Positions 24,001 to 27,527 of a stretch of 64,000 bases of DNA are shown here, one piece after another (the stretch's first letter is position 1; every line of letters begins with the position of its first letter). The notes beneath the pieces were generated by a model, which worked only from the letters and a program-made list of their open reading frames with translations, was not told the DNA's origin and did no database searches. Origin of the DNA: an uncultured Actinomycetes bacterium (GTDB lineage Bacteria > Actinomycetota > Acidimicrobiia > Acidimicrobiales > Ilumatobacteraceae); the NCBI GenBank assembly GCA_937927625.1, contig CALBSD010000057.1:3769-67768 (forward strand), in the 5' to 3' direction. The position numbers and the translations under genes were made by a program.

Positions 24001-25394
24001 TCACGACGACAACTTCACCGAAGCCAAAGCCAAAACCAGTTCCATCAAAGCCAACTCCTGGCGGTAAGCCATTCGATCCGAAGAGTGAGCCAAAGGGTGT
24101 TGTGGATCTTGCGGCAAACGCAGCTGCACTTGCAGCACTGTTGGCTGCTGGAGCAGCGAAGAAGGGCAAGAAGGACGATGAGGATGATTCGTCAGATGAT
24201 GAAGACCGGGGCTCCGGAGATATCTCCGACACTGCGGTGAAATTCCGCAAGACGGATGTTGACAGTGCAGACGATGTGATTCAGCCACGTTCCACAACAT
24301 GGCTTGACCGGTGGTCATCGCGTTCACCACATCGATTGGTGCAGTCATCGCCGTTGATGGCGCGTCTAGTCGTAGACGGCACCTACCTTCGTTCCCTCTT
24401 GGGAATATTCTGGTTAGTGCTTCCCGTCGCTGGTTTCATCATCGGATTGCTCTCAGCATTCAACACAGATTTCAACATTGTGATGCCGTCACTGGCATTG
24501 TTGATTGCGATTCTGATTGTTGGAATTTTCGATGCACTCTCCGGACTTCTTGGTGTCCTTGTCTTCGCAATTGTTGCGGGACTGGGCGGAGGATTCACAT
24601 CGTCTGACTCCATTCGTGGAATGTTGGGTCTGTGTGCCTTCTCATTCGGTGTGCCGTTGATTGCAACAGCATCGCGCCCGTTCTTCCGTGCAGCTGGTGG
24701 GGCAAGCACAACGTGGAATCGTGTCGTCGACTTCGCATTGGTCACTTTGTTTGGTGCGTGGGCTGCAGGTGGAATGTTCGGTTCGCTGCCTGGTCTCACT
24801 GGCCATAAGCCAACGTTTGCTGATCGAGGTGACATCATCCAGGTCATCGCACTCATTGCGTTGATTGCACGATTTGGCCTTGAGTATTTCGCTCGCAGTG
24901 CAACTGCGGGCCGATTTAAGTCCATTCATGCAGATGAATTGAGTGATCCATCACTAGGACAAAAGTTGTTCTCCATCTTCGGTCGCTCTGCAGTGTTTGC
25001 ATTTGTTGCTGTTGTCTTCATCGGCAACAACTGGGCGCTATGGGTCGGTACGGCGTTGTACCTTGTGCCAAAGTTGGTGGATCTCATCACTGACAAGTTC
25101 CCGAACTTTGCACAGTTACATCGCTTCTTGCCGCGCGGCATATTCAAGGTGGTCTTCATCATGTTGATTGCACGCTGGTGGGGAACTGTTGTGACAGCTC
25201 AAGTACCAGATGCTGACCAGATGGTGAAGGTGGGATTCGTCCTGCTCGGAGTCCCTGGTTTGGTTGCTGGTATTGCCGGATGGTTTGGCCGTGAAGGCGG
25301 CGACTGGAAGAGCACGACAGTGTCGCGTGTTCTTGGTGTCGTCCTGCTTGTCATCGGATTCTTGATGGTGCGTGGAGTGCTCTTCACTTTCTAG
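1..25394 (+). CDS. Giant FN3-repeat surface protein with C-terminal multi-pass membrane domain (5' partial)
   Basis: The frame is open from the window edge (codons from base 3, already FN3 sequence), so the start lies upstream and at least 8,460 residues are encoded. Counting the strand-B signature (W-x-x-P followed by GG) gives about 76 FN3 domains of roughly 90-110 residues, with recurring 'GYxVE-S-DGG-TW' and 'GLTNGTxYxFRVSA' blocks. One LamG/concanavalin-like domain interrupts the array at about 11400-12130. After the last FN3 come a beta-rich domain (about 23590-23890), a Ser/Thr/Pro/Lys linker (about 23930-24070), an Ala/Leu hydrophobic stretch, a Lys-then-Asp/Glu-rich segment (about 24155-24215), and a domain with about 8-10 membrane segments (24385-25390). 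It is probably an extracellular adhesin or matrix filament held in the membrane by its C-terminus; that role is inference. No LPxTG sorting signal is visible. Confidence 0.93.
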   Translation, partial: YTGPSEAVVAYRIEQSTDGGASWQFLLDRPSAYNWVRISALRNGTNYQFRVSAINIFGVGAPTVISAVPSTTPDSPTNMAVTTNATGTSATATVTWAAPVTDGGLPITGYRVRWCATANCNPTTVISEALSPTTFSFVVTGLTSGTPYNISVEARNDNGFSPNQSQIPVFPIGLPSAVTALGTSTANTVTVTNPDGTTGTATYLTVSWTDPNATSGVPVFYKVELSTNGGSSWTTLTDTTTSLEQRWAPNPALAGSQVQFRVTPTNFAGSGPSATVVATVPSQSIAGPPSKPSAPTLLSATRGDQQVTLNWALPVATGGLPVTGYKVEYSSTSATSGYTIANNNSATSPYVITGLTNNIAYWFRVSAVSAAGTGNSSTVYTITNGGPAAPSAFTYTATANAQSTLSWTAPTTSSNGGALGSLNGYRLEQSIDGGTNWTVLSPLTSSIVSGIAVTPPANGVTIRYRVAAISGMNLGDWAYVSATGTSTLAGVLALNATPSSAGIALAWGAPAGGPAVTGYKVERCTYTGTTCGAYSVLVASQAGLTYNDNTTAVGTVYAYKITALSTANLASVLPVHAVWTPTAPTGLVATAGSETVDLVWVAPTVAPLAMAYRLEICSSACGSGSAVWTVLRDYGTLLTASIDGLTNGTTYTVRVTSRGGAGLGASVTTTFTPRGAPASPGSLTAIAGNRQVTLNWSAPTNNGGSPIIGYKIEYGTNSSFAGLNVVSSLSDPNSTTFNVTGLSNATSYWFRVSAVSGVATSAGELTSAIPVGVPSAPTSATVTTTLSVRNALFVNWGAPSSNGGSAIVGYRIEQSTDGTNWTTAVANTGTTTQWYARGLTNGQAYQFRITAMNSDGYGSSTTVSGTPMFAPSMPLNQAVVAGDRRLTVSWSAPADNGGSPISGYRIELCTEASANYCTSTGPFTVFVANTGLVNSYVITGLTNGTLYAVRVFAINDVDVNAYPYTYAYLLGRPTSTPIAPNVVYTTTGNRYINLYWSGATANGYALTGYKVEQTSDNGVSWTTIFSSSSGTTPTESLRINGLMNGVIYGYRVSAISFAGTGTPSGIAYGTPRNTSSAGVPNLRATVGDSLVSLTWSSPTDTAGAAIVGYRIAYVAGSTTTVITENTLSLATNYTVYGLTNGTSYTFKVYPVTSNGFSNAGEVVARPQTAAQAPREFMSVWGNRQVTLKWIAPAVTGANADQLFGYKLEQSTDGATWSVIATVNPSVLGYVVTGLTNGVNYSFRVSLLTTVGQGASSITSSTPFGTPSAVRNLVGISGDRKVDLTWDAPADLGGGNVVGYRVFIYCANGSDSGVATGCGPYTVNTYTLIAANLSPSQRSLTVNGLINGTNYLFLVQPLTGVNTALNTWITCEGYFRDGASAPLATDTSRCTQYSRVLWITPMGSPSAPKGLNVTTTPSTSSTKASLTATLSWTAPDWSGGDYLNGYRIEQSIDGANWMTLSENTGYRATVTYTVSGLVPGTRYWFRVSAVGSLGNVGASSTVTTGSSVASDAPQALVISRVNNGNTAQLSWTAPAYTGGSAIIGYKVERLVSATWNTVTPNTGNTNTTFTIDGYDVGTPLNVRVSAVTSAGAGDTATAILEVGGVTNGGLRFTTTVGSGYADLAWGATSAFTPTSYKLEYRVVGNASWTLVTADMGATTSYRLGGLTNGVNYEVRVTPIYTVSGVMSYGTASNVFILPTAVAGAPANLSATTGNAMTTLTWTAPADLGGGTVIGYKIEQSTTSAIAGYTVLTANTGSNALTYDVRGLSNGTQHWFRVSAITTLSAGVGGATSFVSVTPVLPGRAVGTISAAPGNTTAVLTWTAPQYDDVNTDFIGYRIERSTDGINFTTLSTNVGKVLTYTATGLTNGTPYWFRIVTLGQQGDGGSSVISTVPASYSAKLGSLTASISDRTVTLNWTRPTDTGGLPLLGYMISRCWYAATVYCDMSNGNYATYYLSYAFRGINDSITGIAFAGPDATSFTFNADTADFYRVVPITGAGVWTGTTGSTYSNFPNASMVYASWWGVPSQVNGMKITTNSPNGAGAANSMLYFDWTAPTVLGNGTITGYDVEQSNDGGLTWIALGRTKLTSQYVSGVPSGASVVLRVRAVNEYGVGPWSSVTSSWAANPTSPRTPSITVVGGRMTFTWTPPESTSGMGVQGYEVQSNLAGTWAAYTGTGAGFTATSLQWNAPNNTYYTNMQWRVRTVTVNAANTTLYSDWATASGNILGTSNAPYTRVTPANGNVTLDWNAPTDLGGGTLMSYRVEHSNDGVSWISDGTTTSTTMVVRGLTNGTNYRFRVTPVTTQGDGAATIVNGMPFGPSSAPSLLRANSGDGFITINWNAPSSSGGLPIAGYQIDLCTYASCTWTTYVRNSGSASTNTYTFSGLTNGTQYQARVSAVTGACDETLTDTTTSCNYYGATVLATPATVPSAPQSITASVTTNTYGVPTTSGIVTLNWAAPVSTGGQNIYGYMLEQSTDAGSSWTVLNTNLGTNAGTPLLTTTLTGLTPGTVYTYRVTPLTSEGMGASSTTSIVAPAWPTTSTIPNMVSGAVVTTTATTLVVTWNTPVAPLPTGYKVEISTVGGTYVAAWGTWAGQTTIASMSATTTSVPASVTTVTITNQITATGSLTVGTSYYVRITPTNAAGSATATVVNATPMSVASAVRPTSATAGDSQVALVWAAPLSNGGFTVDSYRMEYSVDGINWTTLTLDASGTTYTVKGLTNGTSYTFRMAAITSAGLGAWGTFTSATPARVPLSPLNIVVTGGDKKATIAWAAPTSNGGSAITGYAIYRNGVLVATVSAATLSYVDTNSTTGLTNGTSYYWTVKAVNAIGESVSSNVYGTPYAQVGAPTNVLAVRGNRQVTVSWTAPTNNSGFTLTGYQVERSVNGSTWVVDSLVSASPVTITNLANGVIYYFRVTAYVNGGPSASPGGLGVVSAAASATPMTAATAPTSFTAVSGNGSVALSWSAPQDPGGAPVSAYQINQCLVVPAGAQCNVAGQYSTIVTSTNSTGTTYSVSGLTNGSTYYFTVSAITSYGVGTASYIYATNATPGTTPTAVQTLDAVPGDGRSMVTWAAPASNGGYTLMGYKVERSSDAGTTWVLLNISTNYTYYNDTSVVNGVNYTYRVSAQNALGYGTPMSTSVVPFGPAAAPANLSTVAGNAQATINWQVPATDGGTAILGYKVEQSTNNSTWTVLSANAGLGTSFVATGLTNGTPYYFRVTAVTAFATNASSTATALPIATATAPTSFAASIDAAGGVVLTWAAPTSNGGTAVTYYVVQRSTDGTTWVDVAQPSGLTTTVNGLTLGTGYTFRIAAITSVGTGAYATASATPVSNPGAPQNLVASIDGSGVVTLTWAAPVANGGSAIVGYAIERCNNTQNTCLPATAVTTTCPSTTAFCAINANNGGSTSAIVQPTAGSTVMTFAVTTLTSVNSSTGLATSRQVSGGLVTVVVPQQAVTTTASAPTNFVATAGNGTTTLNWAVPSSLGSPTPGSYTYKLETSTDNINWTVTTSTLTSAQFTYVYSGLTNGTVNYYRIAVVSPAGTGTYAVTSARPFTTASAPASITATPQDASALIAWTAPVSNGGLAITNYILDVCTTSAVACVAGATTGFTVVSSAVPAAATSYAVSGLTNGTQYWFRVRAVTSAGNGAGIVATATPGGAPSAVVALTATAANTGNVTLSWTGPAANGSAITGYRVEMCNANCATNGTFTVLGTTTTLTPFVTGALTNFTCTSITACTAGAGLAGLVNGTNTTFRVSAINAIGTGSGSLAVAIPFTLAAAPTGPAGTITANPTNADNYGGAVTTDAPTLWYRFNNASGSTTVTDASGTTRTSIVGGSVTFNGNAGSPFGGTSGSATFNGTAGSATAYPTVAPLTPINLAGGISTLSTADLKISGSVTLEAWVKPASGAPNRWQTIIARGNSGSNARNYALYMNNYQVSFAFNTAGGNQYVQTQPNVLEPSVWSHLVGVFDQTTGLVKIYVNGQLQASAFGTQSGTLVNSAVGELMIGNNYNTDASYFLGQMSEVAVYNKAVSGARILAHYNASGISAQGKTAPSVTPNGSSLTLNWTAPTNTGGLAITGYKIDYVLPSTTITSSTGAAWTTLIADTGSTSTTYTLNSAVTSALGQGYSFQVSAITSAGVGAASMPVGPIGTAAAPSEPRSFTAVGGTAQVALTWTAPATTGGLNVTGYTIERSADNGVTWIAVGTATSTSPFVAGAVSGFTCTSITACTDATTAMLPGASFQYRIAAITPAGTSSFSTASAGPANTVTALLAVVGNAQVSLSWDIMPTTAGQTVAGYYVEYCTGTCTTTSGTYTAVTAISGAPTNGTTPNNYITVTGLTNGTIYTFRVRAVYGASNTRGPAVIVTGMPVASAQISVQLLNSTASTTTMALNWLAPVPVTGNTVAGYLVEYCASNCGVSGAVFTAATPVSGAFPGTTTSLLSYTVTGLTTDNTYAFRVTPVLAVGSSGVSSPSVVFDTPMASVDAPTAMAAAGRLNSVYVSWAPPATRGGYPILGYRVEYRVNNTGNWVTATANSYSSTPNYAVAGLTAGVTYGFQVTALTAAGPGATSASVTGVPFGSAAAPTNLRASASSGQAVLQWETPASNGGNAITGYRIESSVDGGTTWSDEVANTNSTATSYTLTGLDNGVTILIRVSAVTAAGSGLVSNVAPAIPSAPASAPLNVSAIVGNAQAVLTWTAPADTGGLPVTGYMIERSSDGTNWSTVTANTGNPVPASVQAGLTNGLTYQFRISAITSGGTGVASSPFTVKPFTSPSAPTAFTAQPSDGQITLTWGIPTTDGGADVTDYRVEQSLDGGITWTAAAASTGGTRQATITGLTNGTPILLRVFAMNTAGLGTPTQSISTSAYTIPGAPTALRATGANASVLLSWTAPTNTNGSPVSGYKVERSSDAGATWTVAIANTGNSGTNVVVNGLTNGTAYAFRVSAINAAGAGDASGSAGATPMTTASAPTAVTATGGNTTATLTWALPTNNGGSAITGYNIERSSDGGLTWSSVATNVVALTYSDSALTNGTTYLYRVIAVNAAGTGSSSAGVAMVPAAKAGAPTGLVATSGSGSVILSWVSPTNTGGAAITGYFVEVSEDGGSTWTTAIANTGTSAAFASVGNLADGQLYTFRVSAINAVGTGAISATASGTPVIVSSVVLSGTPGSGNASLSWTAPTDIVQTGYVVEKSTDGITWTSAMANPAANATSGAATGLTNGTMYFFRIQVVTAGGPASSYSNYVALVPRGVAGAPTALAAVAGDTQVTLRWVAPSSNGGTAITGYKVEYSANAGTTWTVATATTGNQAVLYTVTGLTNATAYSFRVSAVNTVGDGTASAAATATPYTIPGVPTSVTTTAGTGQVVLNWTAPASNGGSAITAYVVQVTSDGGATWTTLTSSVTAVTYTATGLTNGTTYAFRVAAVNAAGTGISANPVTGTPFEAPNAPTALATVAGDTSVSISWTAPTNVPSTAIVGYKVERSANAGTSWTVATANTASNLTNYTVTGLTNGTTYSFRVTALISAGPGSASASATGTPFGIPSAPQGITAVSSDSQVTVSWSAPLSNGGSAITGYIIQMSTDGGATFADAVTTTSTSAVIGSLTNGTSYVFRVVATNAAGNGIVSATASGTPFTSPGAPTSPQAIGGTNEVVLSWTAPTSTGGSALVGYRIERSSNGGTSWTTVVSNTGSTATAFTAGNLSAGVVYTFRVAAVTNGGFGAYSVNFTGSAVGLATAPSALVANAGTGQVTLSWTSPASNGGSTVSTYVVEKSADGGVTWSTVTTAATGTSYVVTGLTNATTYSFRVSAVNASGAGISSAPATATPFTTPGVPTGLSVISATSQVVLVWTTPASDGGTSISGYKVEQSTDGGSTWTSLVANTGSASTVYVVSGLTNGSAYRFRVSAINSAGVGNASTDAAATPSGTATAPRSLTATASDGRVALAWVAPSSTGGNAITGYFIEVSSNGGTTWSTLIADTATTATSYTATGLSNGTTYAFRVFAINVNGVGAVSSPASASPFTTPGQVPAVTATAGNAQVLLSWTAPSTDGGGAIAGYKIERSADSGATWSTLTANTNSAATNYTASGLTNGTVYSFRVSAVNGAGTGTASSSATATPFAGAAAPTALSAVPSSAQVVLSWTAPTATGGSSIVGYRIESTVNGGTSWTTLVADTASTSTTYTATSLTNGQQYGFRVSAINGAGVGVASAVATSTPFTTAAAPVSVTATPADTQVLLTWVAGASNGASITGYTIEQSDDAGATWSTISANTNSALTRYTVTGLTNGSSYTFRVAGINQAGTGASTSSIATVPAGAPSAPTALVVAPGNTAATLTWVAPSTDGGRAITGYRIERSVNAGASWTVVVANTSSTSTTYSTTGLTNGTLYNFRVSALNAVTIGASSLAGSVVPAGIPVAPTSLTAAPTNGAVVLVWTRPLNDGGNAIIGYMVETSSDGGTNWTTAIANTNSTVASTTVSGLTNGSLYSFRISAVNAVGSGAASTVVTATPASVPTVPQSLVATASNGQVALSWNAPASNGGSVVTGYRIERSTDGITWNTISSGTAGTTFTVTGLTNGLTYMFRLAATNSIGDSVMTAAVTAIPAAPATAPQTFVATAGDRAATLTWSVPASNGGMPVLSYTVQRSVDGGASWLAETIGVVGYGYSASGLNNLTAYMFRVAAVTAVGQGAWATMSSPVTPFRPPVSPTTPTEPNAPTSVTTTVESGQTSIAWVAPASNGGASITGYIVERSMNGGATWTTVTTTMATSFVATGLSNGTTYVFRVTASNSVGNGLPSAMSVVTPASLATAPTNISISTGNGLLSFSWLAPANTGGMPVVSYVVETSATGNNGWTTATTGSPSTSLVIDGLTNGVPLYMRVAAVTAIGQGAWATANGTPSIGAVPGISTNVVATPGAGQVALTWTAPVAKGGSPITGYLVEKSLDGNTWMVVTSNTGSSLTSYNVTGLANGTTTYLRVSAINGAGNGLPTGAVTVTPLTTASAPQSLVATPGNTQVALSWTAPLDNGGSAITGYTIQVSSNSGATWSTMANVVGTSYTAASLTNGTSYAFRVLAVNGGGAGSASAPDVAVPFATASAVRNLVVAAADSQVTASWTAPASNGGSAISGYRVAYSIDNGTTFSADTVVNGTTAVITGLTNGTAVVVRVIPVNAAGNGTSTISATATPRTVAGASTSVVAIAGNGQVSLTWVAPTDNGGSVVTGYSVERAVGAGGSWTRIATIANTSYVATGLTNGTTYAFRIIATNAAGAGAATEPVLATPATTPGAPTSVATVAGDGFVTLTWSAPASNGGAVVTSFLIEKSTDGTTWTTAATTSAREFTVTGLTNGTAYRFRVSAENAAGTGASAQASATVTPSAKAASPTAVVATPTDGAIALTWTAPSDTGGSTLTGYIVEQSIDGGVTWTTAATTATPSTTLTGLTNGTTYSYRVRANNAIGSGAASTVATTTPFTTPGAPRNVAAFVGDKEVLLTWSAPTNTGGSAITSYVVQQSTNGTNWTTVETPSVASATISGLTNGTTYSYRVFAVNAAVTNVNNIASSGATASTVVTGMPKTTASAPQSLTPVAGDRQITLTWTAPVDNGGVSLTSYSVQRSADGGRTWTNALTTGPSTLTATITGLTNGVAYVFRVAATNAAGVGAASAWVTSAPVAPPAAPASVAATAQSTGATLNWAAPTDDGGAAVVGYRVEQSADGGATWGSTVQLGANVQSQSLRKRSFDDAGLSTATSLQVTGLQVGRSYVFRVQAYSVVGMSPWNQIAVVAGLPPTTPGTPQVIPSQTSAVVTWAASSATGAPNYTVQRSADGGRTWVTVTSTTATSFTDAGLTATTAYSYRVIADYAGLTSQYSSVTATKTLSPVVVHPDPVFEIKLILRADMVPTSRNLVVTGANLKASTIVKLHVKKVLSAQAVNYGTLLGTAKVKADGTFVLKTLLPASLTPGTYELTATGTAYNGKPAMATAQFVVPADWSEILNPSGSGASGKPAATTSTTVAPSSTTSTTVPVTTTTSPKPKPKPVPSKPTPGGKPFDPKSEPKGVVDLAANAAALAALLAAGAAKKGKKDDEDDSSDDEDRGSGDISDTAVKFRKTDVDSADDVIQPRSTTWLDRWSSRSPHRLVQSSPLMARLVVDGTYLRSLLGIFWLVLPVAGFIIGLLSAFNTDFNIVMPSLALLIAILIVGIFDALSGLLGVLVFAIVAGLGGGFTSSDSIRGMLGLCAFSFGVPLIATASRPFFRAAGGASTTWNRVVDFALVTLFGAWAAGGMFGSLPGLTGHKPTFADRGDIIQVIALIALIARFGLEYFARSATAGRFKSIHADELSDPSLGQKLFSIFGRSAVFAFVAVVFIGNNWALWVGTALYLVPKLVDLITDKFPNFAQLHRFLPRGIFKVVFIMLIARWWGTVVTAQVPDADQMVKVGFVLLGVPGLVAGIAGWFGREGGDWKSTTVSRVLGVVLLVIGFLMVRGVLFTF

Positions 25395-25411
25395 TGAATG
25401 CGCCACGCACC

Positions 25412-25427
25412 ATCACAAAGCCGTGAT
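25412..25427. terminator. Small hairpin between convergent genes
   Basis: ATCAC-AAAGCC-GTGAT forms a 5-bp stem in the 33-bp gap between the convergent ends of the giant FN3 gene and the dehalogenase gene. There is no U-run, so a terminator role is only possible. Confidence 0.2.
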
Positions 25428-26402
25428 CTATTCGGCAGCGATACTTTCGAGCACAGTCCTCACGATTTGCTCACCGTGTGAGTCTTGAAGGAAGTGTGCT
25501 GCGCCTTCCATGATGTCCAGTGTGGAATGTGGAATCAATGAGTGCCACTTCTGGCCCCATTCAAGTGTGAAGACATTGTCGGAGTCTCCCCAAACAAAAT
25601 GAACGGGGAGTGCGGTGGCATTGACGAATGCAAAATGCTTCTCTTGTTCCACCGCGTTGCCTGCCACGGGGTCATGGAATGGAATGCTGAGAGGGAAGCG
25701 ACGCGGACCCGTGACACCTTCATCACCGAGGCCAGCAAATGGTGCGTCATATGCGTACTTCACGGCAGCCGCTTCTTCGCTGTACTCCGTTGGTGTTCCC
25801 ATCAGCTCGGCCATGAGAGATTGCTGTGGAGTTGCGCGACCAGTTGACATCGCCATCAAGGTCCCCCAATTGGTTTTCTCAGGAACGTTGTCGCGGAAGA
25901 TTCCACCAGGAAGGTTTTGCTGAATCCATTGCTGAATACCAGGGGAATAATCAAATTCGGCGTGATGCAGCCATGTGTTCATGATGATGAGGCGAGTGAA
26001 TCGCTCTGGCATCAATACATATTGTGCAAGCCCGGTGGGGCCACCCCAGTCCTGCACGAACAATGTGATGTTCTGAAGATCAAGATGCTGGACAAGTCGA
26101 GTGATATTCGCCGTATGTCGCGCGATGTTGTACCACTCGGGGTCCGTCACTTTGTCGGACTTACCGAATCCGATGTGGTCGGGAGCAACGCAACGGAACC
26201 CTGCAGCAAGCAATTGAGGAATCATGTTGCGGTATAGATAGCTCCACGACGGCATGCCGTGCATCAGCAACGCAACAGGAGCATCCTTTGGACCTTCGTC
26301 GATGTAGTGCATGCGAACACCGTCGTTATCGAAATAGTTCGGCGCATAGGGAAAATTCTTGAGATCAGCAAAGTTGCTGTCAGGCGTGCGAATGACGTTC
26401 AT
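25428..26402 (-). CDS. Haloalkane dehalogenase-like alpha/beta hydrolase
   Basis: 324 residues, the usual length for haloalkane dehalogenases, which hydrolyse carbon-halogen bonds through an aspartate ester. Visible features are the oxyanion-hole motif HGMP (48-51), the nucleophile elbow VQDWGG with D118 followed by W119 (a halide-stabilising position in this family), an acid in 'WGDSDN' (D273 or D275) and the catalytic His H303 in 'GAAHFLQD'. The Asp nucleophile (not Ser) plus adjacent Trp favours dehalogenase over esterase; epoxide hydrolase is the main alternative. It lies 11 bp downstream of the DUF2855 gene on the same strand, so the two are probably one operon. The start has an AGAAAG element upstream. 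Confidence 0.8.
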   Translation of the reverse strand: MNVIRTPDSNFADLKNFPYAPNYFDNDGVRMHYIDEGPKDAPVALLMHGMPSWSYLYRNMIPQLLAAGFRCVAPDHIGFGKSDKVTDPEWYNIARHTANITRLVQHLDLQNITLFVQDWGGPTGLAQYVLMPERFTRLIIMNTWLHHAEFDYSPGIQQWIQQNLPGGIFRDNVPEKTNWGTLMAMSTGRATPQQSLMAELMGTPTEYSEEAAAVKYAYDAPFAGLGDEGVTGPRRFPLSIPFHDPVAGNAVEQEKHFAFVNATALPVHFVWGDSDNVFTLEWGQKWHSLIPHSTLDIMEGAAHFLQDSHGEQIVRTVLESIAAE

Positions 26403-26413
26403 GTTGTTCTTTC

Positions 26414-27463
26414 TCAGAAGGACAGAATGTGTCCGGTTTCAGGTGCGATATTTCCGCTGACCAGTTGGTCATAGACGGATTCCACCGATGACGCATCGGA
26501 ATGTTGAATAGTCATCCAGCGTGTCGAGTCGGCGATGAACTTGTCGAGCGCCGTATTGATTTGAGAGTTCACTTCGTCTCGTCCCCACTCCTTGCCACGC
26601 TTAGCAAGTTGTGATGGTGCAAAAAAGAATGCTGGCTTTGGTCCAGGTAGATCTTCCTTTGACCCGCCTTGATCCCAATGGGTTGCACCAATGCTGGATG
26701 AATGCACGAGAGCATCGCCAAAGTGATGATGAATGCGTGAGACAACAGAGGCGTTGCCCGCCATGTCAACGAAAATTGTTGGAGACCATTCTGCAAGTGT
26801 CTCAATGTCCTCATATGTTGCAACTTCGTCGTAGAGGTTGACTTTTTCCGCGAATGAAACATTGGAAGCGGACGTAAGGCCGATGCAGTGAGTGTTGCCG
26901 CGTGCACGAATGCGATGGGCGAGTGCAATTGCTGTCTTGCTTGAAGCACTGCTGATCACAATCTGACCAGCTCCAAACATGCCGTTTTCAAAAAGGAAGT
27001 CTTCGGCGAGAAATGATGTGAGGAAGAGACCGCGCAACAGTGTGTTTGCATCATCTGTGGATTCGGGAGTGTCAGAAACACGATCAAACCCGCGGTACGC
27101 CATCGCGTGTTTTTCACGATGCGGTGCAACATCAACGAACCCCGTGCTGGTTGCTTGCGCGCTGACAACGTGGTGATCACCTACGGGAAAGAATCCCCAA
27201 TATCGACTGCCCACCGGCACACCATCGTTTAAAGATTCAGTGACAACGCCGTATCCCATTGCAGGAAGGCGTCCCCAGCCTTCCTCGGTGGGGAAGAAGC
27301 CCCAGTAGTCAAGAAAGTCGCCGCTGAGCGCATACGAGATGTTGTTCGAAGTCAGCGCCAGTGATTGCACGCTGAGAAGAACATCGCCTGACTGCAATGC
27401 ACGAGGCTGTGATTCAACGACTCGGTGATTGCGGATATTGCTGCGGTCGATTTCTAAATGCAT
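26414..27463 (-). CDS. DUF2855 family protein (MDR-like fold)
   Basis: 349 residues matching the DUF2855 family as I know it: an N-terminal GroES-like part ('TSNNISYALSGD...WGFFP...GRLPAMGYGVV', about 37-77) and a degenerate Rossmann-like half ('IVISSASSKTAIALAH', about 167-182). This family resembles medium-chain dehydrogenase/reductases but has no assigned reaction. An AGAGGA ribosome-binding site sits just upstream of the ATG. It is the first gene of a two-gene unit with the haloalkane dehalogenase, suggesting it processes or reduces a related substrate; this is inference from context only. Confidence 0.8.
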   Translation of the reverse strand: MHLEIDRSNIRNHRVVESQPRALQSGDVLLSVQSLALTSNNISYALSGDFLDYWGFFPTEEGWGRLPAMGYGVVTESLNDGVPVGSRYWGFFPVGDHHVVSAQATSTGFVDVAPHREKHAMAYRGFDRVSDTPESTDDANTLLRGLFLTSFLAEDFLFENGMFGAGQIVISSASSKTAIALAHRIRARGNTHCIGLTSASNVSFAEKVNLYDEVATYEDIETLAEWSPTIFVDMAGNASVVSRIHHHFGDALVHSSSIGATHWDQGGSKEDLPGPKPAFFFAPSQLAKRGKEWGRDEVNSQINTALDKFIADSTRWMTIQHSDASSVESVYDQLVSGNIAPETGHILSF

Positions 27464-27527
27464 GAGATCCTCTAGTGAGTCAGCGTAATAAGACCCCTTA
27501 TGTTCTCATGCGAAGAGACTGTGTTTC

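Noticed and set aside
451..24929. Many open frames of 60-250 codons on both strands inside the giant FN3 gene
   Set aside because: They are out-of-frame shadows of a repetitive, codon-biased gene; their peptides are Arg/Cys/His-rich without domains or ribosome-binding sites, and several repeat at FN3 spacing.
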